Below, one piece after another: positions 6,782 to 10,439 of a stretch of 10,439 nucleotides of DNA (position 1 is the first letter of the stretch; every line of letters starts with the position of its first letter). The stretch is from Bacteroidales bacterium (GTDB taxonomy: Bacteria > Bacteroidota > Bacteroidia > Bacteroidales > 4484-276), in contig JAGYLT010000060.1 of the NCBI GenBank assembly GCA_018400545.1, positions 1 to 10,439 on the forward strand, read 5' to 3'. The notes beneath the pieces are model-generated. The model saw nothing but the letters and a program-made list of their open reading frames with translations, made no database searches and was not told the origin of the DNA. The translations under genes were made by a program, and so were the position numbers.

Positions 6782-7477
6782 ATGAAAAACATACATTTTA
6801 TTATCATCGTACTATTCATTTCGGCTTTTGCGGTTGGCCAGGAGATAAATCCTGCCGATACGCTACCTGAGCCGGTTGCATCAGATTCAGTGGACCTTTT
6901 TTCTGATTTTGCATATCCGGGATCGGTTTCACTCACCAATGACAAAAAGATTTCGGTTCGCATGGAAATGGGAACTACTATTGGCATCGGGAATAGCAGC
7001 GCCGGAATGTATGGTGTGTATGCTTCTCCGCATATCAGCTATAAAGTTTCACCGCGGTTCAGGGTGAATTTTGGAACACGTATCGAAAACACAAACTTTC
7101 TTAATTATTACAACCCCTACAATCCTTATTTTCCCGAATACACACAAACTTTCAACAGCAATATCACCCGGACATTGCTCTATGCCGAGGGGCAATATCT
7201 CGTAAATCCCAGGTTGATGGTGAATGCCAGGGTTTACAAAGAAATAGCTACATTTGGAGAACCACAGGTTAATCCGCGTGCACTGGATATTGACAGCGAA
7301 GGTGTTGCGGTTGGGTTTCAGTACAAAATAAACGAGAACATGCATATCGGGGCTGAATTCGGTTACAGTAAAGGACGTAATCCTTATAATCCATACTACC
7401 CGGGCGGAATTGGGAACTCTTCCTTTGGCAATCCATATGGCATAAACCGCAACAGTTTTTTTAACGATCCCTGGTAA
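6782..7477 (+). CDS. Secreted, beta-rich outer-membrane-like protein with Asn-Pro-Tyr repeats
   Basis: Not recognised as a named family. The start chosen here gives 231 residues with a clear signal peptide: MKN, a hydrophobic core IHFIIIVLFISAFAV, then GQ, with cleavage likely just before Gln20 as is common in Bacteroidota. A frame extension to a TTG at 6743 would place 13 charged residues before the signal and is unlikely. After an acidic, proline-containing spacer come alternating hydrophobic strands typical of a small outer-membrane barrel, such as KISVRMEMGTTIGIG, SPRFRVNFGTRIE, RTLLYAEGQYLV and NMHIGAEFGYSKG. Two loops carry NPYNPYFPEY and NPYNPYYPGG, and a third NPYG occurs near the C-terminus, which ends in Trp. 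It lies 42 bp after the Uma2-family gene and 21 bp before yaaA, so co-transcription is possible. A periplasmic or surface role is inferred; the function is unknown. Confidence 0.75.
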   Translation: MKNIHFIIIVLFISAFAVGQEINPADTLPEPVASDSVDLFSDFAYPGSVSLTNDKKISVRMEMGTTIGIGNSSAGMYGVYASPHISYKVSPRFRVNFGTRIENTNFLNYYNPYNPYFPEYTQTFNSNITRTLLYAEGQYLVNPRLMVNARVYKEIATFGEPQVNPRALDIDSEGVAVGFQYKINENMHIGAEFGYSKGRNPYNPYYPGGIGNSSFGNPYGINRNSFFNDPW

Positions 7478-7498
7478 AAAACCAAATTATTTTCCACA

Positions 7499-8266
7499 AT
7501 GCTCATTTTACTCTCTCCCGCCAAAACGGTTAACTTTGACATTCAGCCGCAGACATCACATTATTCCATATCTGATTTTACGGACGAGGCTTCAGCCATC
7601 GTGAATAAACTCAAAACCTTTTCCCCTGGCGGGCTCCAAAAGTTAATGAAGATCAATCCCAAGCTTGCGGAATTGAATGCCAACAGATTCCTGAACTGGC
7701 AATTGCCTTTCACCCCCGAAAATGCCAAACCAGCATTGCTCGTATTTAAAGGCGAAGTTTTTAACGGTATTACCGCCGAAACCCTTTCGGAGGAGGATTT
7801 GCTGTTTGCGCAGGATCACCTCAGGATATTATCAGGTATGTACGGCGCACTCCGGCCCCTGGATTTGATTCAGCCTTACCGCCTTGAAATGGGCACAAAA
7901 ATGAAGGTCAACAGGAAAAAGGATTTGTATGACTTTTGGCGTGCAACACTCACAAAATATGTGATTGAATTCCTGAAGAAATCAAATCAAAAATACATTG
8001 TAAACCTCGCCTCCGATGAGTACTTCAGTGTTTTGGACCAGAAGAAACTGAATGCAACAGTCGTGAAACCTGTTTTTAAGGATTATCACAATGGGAAGTA
8101 TAAGTTTATTACGGTTTACGGCAAGAAGGCGCGTGGCATGATGGTACGGTTTATCCTGCAAAACAGGATTGAAGAAATTGAAAACCTCAAGCTGTTTGAT
8201 ACAGATGGTTATTTTTACAATGACCAGCTTAGCAAAGGCAATACCTGGGTTTTTACACGCGGATAA
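7499..8266 (+). CDS. yaaA: Peroxide stress protein YaaA (DUF328/UPF0246)
   Basis: A 255-residue cytoplasmic protein, close to the length of E. coli YaaA (258). Diagnostic segments are all present and intact: LLSPAKT (4-10), a helix-hairpin-helix-like stretch around LQKLMKINPKLAELNANRF (46-64), LSGMYGALRPLDLIQPYRL (111-129) followed by EMGT, NLASDEYF (169-176) and KKARGMM (209-215). In E. coli YaaA lowers free intracellular iron during hydrogen peroxide stress and so limits Fenton damage to DNA and protein; the family fold can bind DNA. The ATG follows the preceding gene by 21 bp with no terminator between them, so it may be read from the same transcript. No OxyR-type site is evident in the short gap. 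Confidence 0.95.
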   Translation: MLILLSPAKTVNFDIQPQTSHYSISDFTDEASAIVNKLKTFSPGGLQKLMKINPKLAELNANRFLNWQLPFTPENAKPALLVFKGEVFNGITAETLSEEDLLFAQDHLRILSGMYGALRPLDLIQPYRLEMGTKMKVNRKKDLYDFWRATLTKYVIEFLKKSNQKYIVNLASDEYFSVLDQKKLNATVVKPVFKDYHNGKYKFITVYGKKARGMMVRFILQNRIEEIENLKLFDTDGYFYNDQLSKGNTWVFTRG

Positions 8267-8299
8267 AATTGTAAACCGCTCGTGATTTCCTTTTAAAAT

Positions 8300-8332
8300 T
8301 TTGAATTGGATTGCCCATTTTTCCTATCTTTA
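8300..8332 (+). promoter_or_regulatory. Candidate Bacteroidota-type promoter for comEC
   Basis: TTTG (8300-8303) is followed after 21 bp by TATCTTTA (8325-8332), one base off TAnnTTTG. The spacing fits the 19-21 bp described for Bacteroidota promoters. The -7 element ends 23 bp before the ATG, leaving a short leader. This is the best-formed promoter candidate in the window. Confidence 0.45.
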
Positions 8333-8355
8333 CCCATCAAAGCAATCCCAATTCC

Positions 8356-10439
8356 ATGTCAGGCTGGAACAAATATCCGTTTTTCAGGTTGATCATTCCC
8401 TTTATTGCAGGAATACTTCCGGTGATCTATGTTGATTTTTCCATTCAGATCAATCGGGGATATTTGCTGACAATGCTGGTTGTGCTGCTTATTATTGCAG
8501 GGATTTTAAACCGGTTGAAATCATGGAAGCTAAAATGGGCTTTTGGCCTGGCCATGAATGTATTGCTGTTTTGTACCGGTTTTACACTTGCAGTTTTTCA
8601 AACCCCAAAATACGATCCCGATAATATTTCGAACTATAATGGTGACGCCGGTACTTTCACCATGAGAATAACTGAGCCACTTACCGAAAAAGAAAACAGT
8701 TTCAAGGCGGAAGGAGAACTGATTTATGCCCACGATTCTGCCGGGCTGGTGAAGGTTTCGGGCAATATCCTGATTTATTTTCAACAAGATACATCACTTA
8801 CCGAAATTGCGTATGGTGACATTTTGTTGATGAATGCCCGCATCCAGGAATTGGAACCACCGGGAAATCCCCACCAGTTCGATTACCGGAAATTCCTGGC
8901 CAATAACGGGATTTATCATCAGGTTTACCTAAAACCAGACCAGTGGAAAGAAACAGGCCGGCATCAGGCGAACAAATTATTTCTGCGGGCTCATCAGGCA
9001 CGTTTTGTTCTGCTGGATGTCCTTCAGGACAATGGGCTGAAGGGTGATGAATATGCAGTGGTTTCTGCAATCCTGTTGGGATATGATGATTTTATGGATC
9101 GTGATTTGCGCGATAAATACGCAGGGGCCGGAGCGCTTCATGTGCTATGTGTGTCTGGATTGCATGTGGGAATCATTTTTATGATGCTGAGTTTTTTGCT
9201 AAAACCGCTGGACAGGAAAAGATATTTGCGGGTAGTGAAAGTTTTTCTGCTGCTGATCAGCATTTGGGCTTATGCTTTCATTACGGGGCTTTCGCCTTCG
9301 GTGATGCGTGCCAGCGTGATGTTCAGCCTGTTTGCATTTCGTGAGGCCTACCGCGAAAAGTCTGATCCATACAATACCCTTGCTGCGTCGGCATTTGTGC
9401 TGCTTTCAATAGATCCGTACATGATCACCAAAATCGGATTTCAATTGTCCTATTCGGCGGTGCTGGCCATCATTTCCCTGTTTAATCCCATCTACAGCCT
9501 GATGCCTCTAAAAAACCGAATCGGGGATTATTTCTGGAAATTAACGGTAGTTTCACTTGCTGCGCAAATTGGTACTTTCCCGTTCGCCATCTTTTATTTT
9601 CATCAGTTTCCGGTTTACTTTTTCCTCACCAATATTATCGTCATTCCGCTGGTATGGTTGATTCTGAATACCGGAATTGCCGTTCTGCTCTTTTCTGCTT
9701 TAGCGCAATTTTTGTCCATACACTTTGGGGTTGATTTTCTAAATTTCTTATCCGAATATTTAAGCACAGCACTTTCGTTCATGTTGTTTGCGCTCAACAA
9801 TGCCGTGGATTACATAAACAGCCTGCCGGGTTCAACCATTACCGGACTTGTCCTTACTTTCGGGCAGGTCATCCTGATTTATATATTTATAATTCTTTTA
9901 AACCGTTCATTGCTCAACAAAAGTGCAGTGCAGTTTATGGTTGCGATGTCGTTGGTTATGCTGCTTACCGTGAGTATTTTGTCGCAAAACCTCGAGCGGG
10001 CCAATCAGAAAGAATTGGTGGTGTATCAAACGAATGGCTATACAGGAATGGATTTTATCCACAAAAATAAGGCTTGTTTTATTGCGGATTCGGGTTTGCT
10101 GGCAGATCAACGCGCGGTGGATTTTAATATTTCCGGCAATCGTATTTATCAGGGAATAAACAAGGTGGAAGCTTATGATATTAAAAAGCTTGAAAACGCT
10201 GATACCCTACTTTTACATGGTTCACTTCATCATTATAAGCCTTGTTTTTACAGCTATTTTGGGAAGCGACTGGCTGTGATTGATAAAAACCATGGAACTT
10301 TTTTTCCGGATCAGCCACTCCGTATTGATGCGTTGATTCTCCGAAACAATCCGAAATTTTCGATGAAAGAACTCAATAAGCAATTTCGGTTTAACAGGCT
10401 GGTTTTTGATGCTTCGATGAACTGGTGGAGAACCCAAGA
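8356..10439 (+). CDS. comEC: ComEC/Rec2 family DNA-uptake channel, partial (3' end outside window)
   Basis: An open frame of 694 complete codons from ATG 8356 with no stop before the window edge. Three hydrophobic segments (about residues 9-28, 36-52 and 60-85) precede a soluble DUF4131-like region (about 90-190). The multi-span Competence domain follows, with its signature ALHVLCVSGLHVGI (260-273), TGLSPSVMRAS (310-320) and GFQLSYSAVL (361-370). ComEC is the inner-membrane channel that carries single-stranded DNA into the cytoplasm during natural transformation. Residues 553-694 form a short tail (ELVVYQTNGYTGMDF, then RIDALILRNNPKF and LVFDAS) with no HxHxDH metallo-beta-lactamase motif, as in other short Bacteroidota ComEC proteins. 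From the usual family length, probably only a few dozen residues are missing. Many Bacteroidota carry comEC without known competence, so DNA uptake itself is an inference. Confidence 0.92.
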   Translation, partial: MSGWNKYPFFRLIIPFIAGILPVIYVDFSIQINRGYLLTMLVVLLIIAGILNRLKSWKLKWAFGLAMNVLLFCTGFTLAVFQTPKYDPDNISNYNGDAGTFTMRITEPLTEKENSFKAEGELIYAHDSAGLVKVSGNILIYFQQDTSLTEIAYGDILLMNARIQELEPPGNPHQFDYRKFLANNGIYHQVYLKPDQWKETGRHQANKLFLRAHQARFVLLDVLQDNGLKGDEYAVVSAILLGYDDFMDRDLRDKYAGAGALHVLCVSGLHVGIIFMMLSFLLKPLDRKRYLRVVKVFLLLISIWAYAFITGLSPSVMRASVMFSLFAFREAYREKSDPYNTLAASAFVLLSIDPYMITKIGFQLSYSAVLAIISLFNPIYSLMPLKNRIGDYFWKLTVVSLAAQIGTFPFAIFYFHQFPVYFFLTNIIVIPLVWLILNTGIAVLLFSALAQFLSIHFGVDFLNFLSEYLSTALSFMLFALNNAVDYINSLPGSTITGLVLTFGQVILIYIFIILLNRSLLNKSAVQFMVAMSLVMLLTVSILSQNLERANQKELVVYQTNGYTGMDFIHKNKACFIADSGLLADQRAVDFNISGNRIYQGINKVEAYDIKKLENADTLLLHGSLHHYKPCFYSYFGKRLAVIDKNHGTFFPDQPLRIDALILRNNPKFSMKELNKQFRFNRLVFDASMNWWRTQ

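Noticed and set aside
7472..7484. TGGT-AAAAA-ACCA hairpin overlapping the stop of the outer-membrane-like gene
   Set aside because: A 4-bp stem without a strong following T-run is not a credible terminator, and the next gene begins only 21 bp after the stop.

Overview
The window reads as chromosomal DNA from a member of the Bacteroidota. It has moderate-to-low GC, few convincing Shine-Dalgarno sites, and -7 promoter elements of the TATCTTT(G/A) type (Bacteroidota consensus TAnnTTTG). It also carries a ComEC with a short non-hydrolase tail and a small outer-membrane-like protein rich in Asn-Pro-Tyr. The genus cannot be fixed from sequence alone. No RNA gene, CRISPR array, insertion sequence or integrase is visible, and no gene-free stretch exceeds 216 bases.

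Left half, minus strand (57-5992): two genes only 5 bp apart form an apparent operon. The first, about 5.2 kb (1733 codons), encodes an unusual fusion. From the N-terminus it has a complete SLC12-type cation-chloride cotransporter membrane domain, the SLC12 cytoplasmic domain, a helical region of about 675 residues that appears to contain a tandem duplication, an AAA+/STAND-like P-loop ATPase, and a C-terminal winged helix. The second is a compact MscS-family mechanosensitive channel homologue of 242 residues. A salt/K+ cotransporter joined to an ATPase and co-transcribed with a mechanosensitive channel suggests a volume- or turgor-control module. This is the most interesting part of the window.

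A 216-bp divergent intergenic region (5993-6208) carries candidate promoters for both directions.

Right half, plus strand (6209-10439): a Uma2-family PD-(D/E)XK protein lacks the usual Asp of its PD motif. It is followed by a secreted or outer-membrane beta-rich protein with NPY repeats, then a canonical YaaA peroxide-stress protein. The first three are closely spaced (42 and 21 bp) and may be co-transcribed. A ComEC/Rec2 DNA-uptake channel gene with its own promoter-like sequence follows and runs off the right edge. These four genes look like ordinary accessory and housekeeping functions with no obvious pathway link to the left operon.
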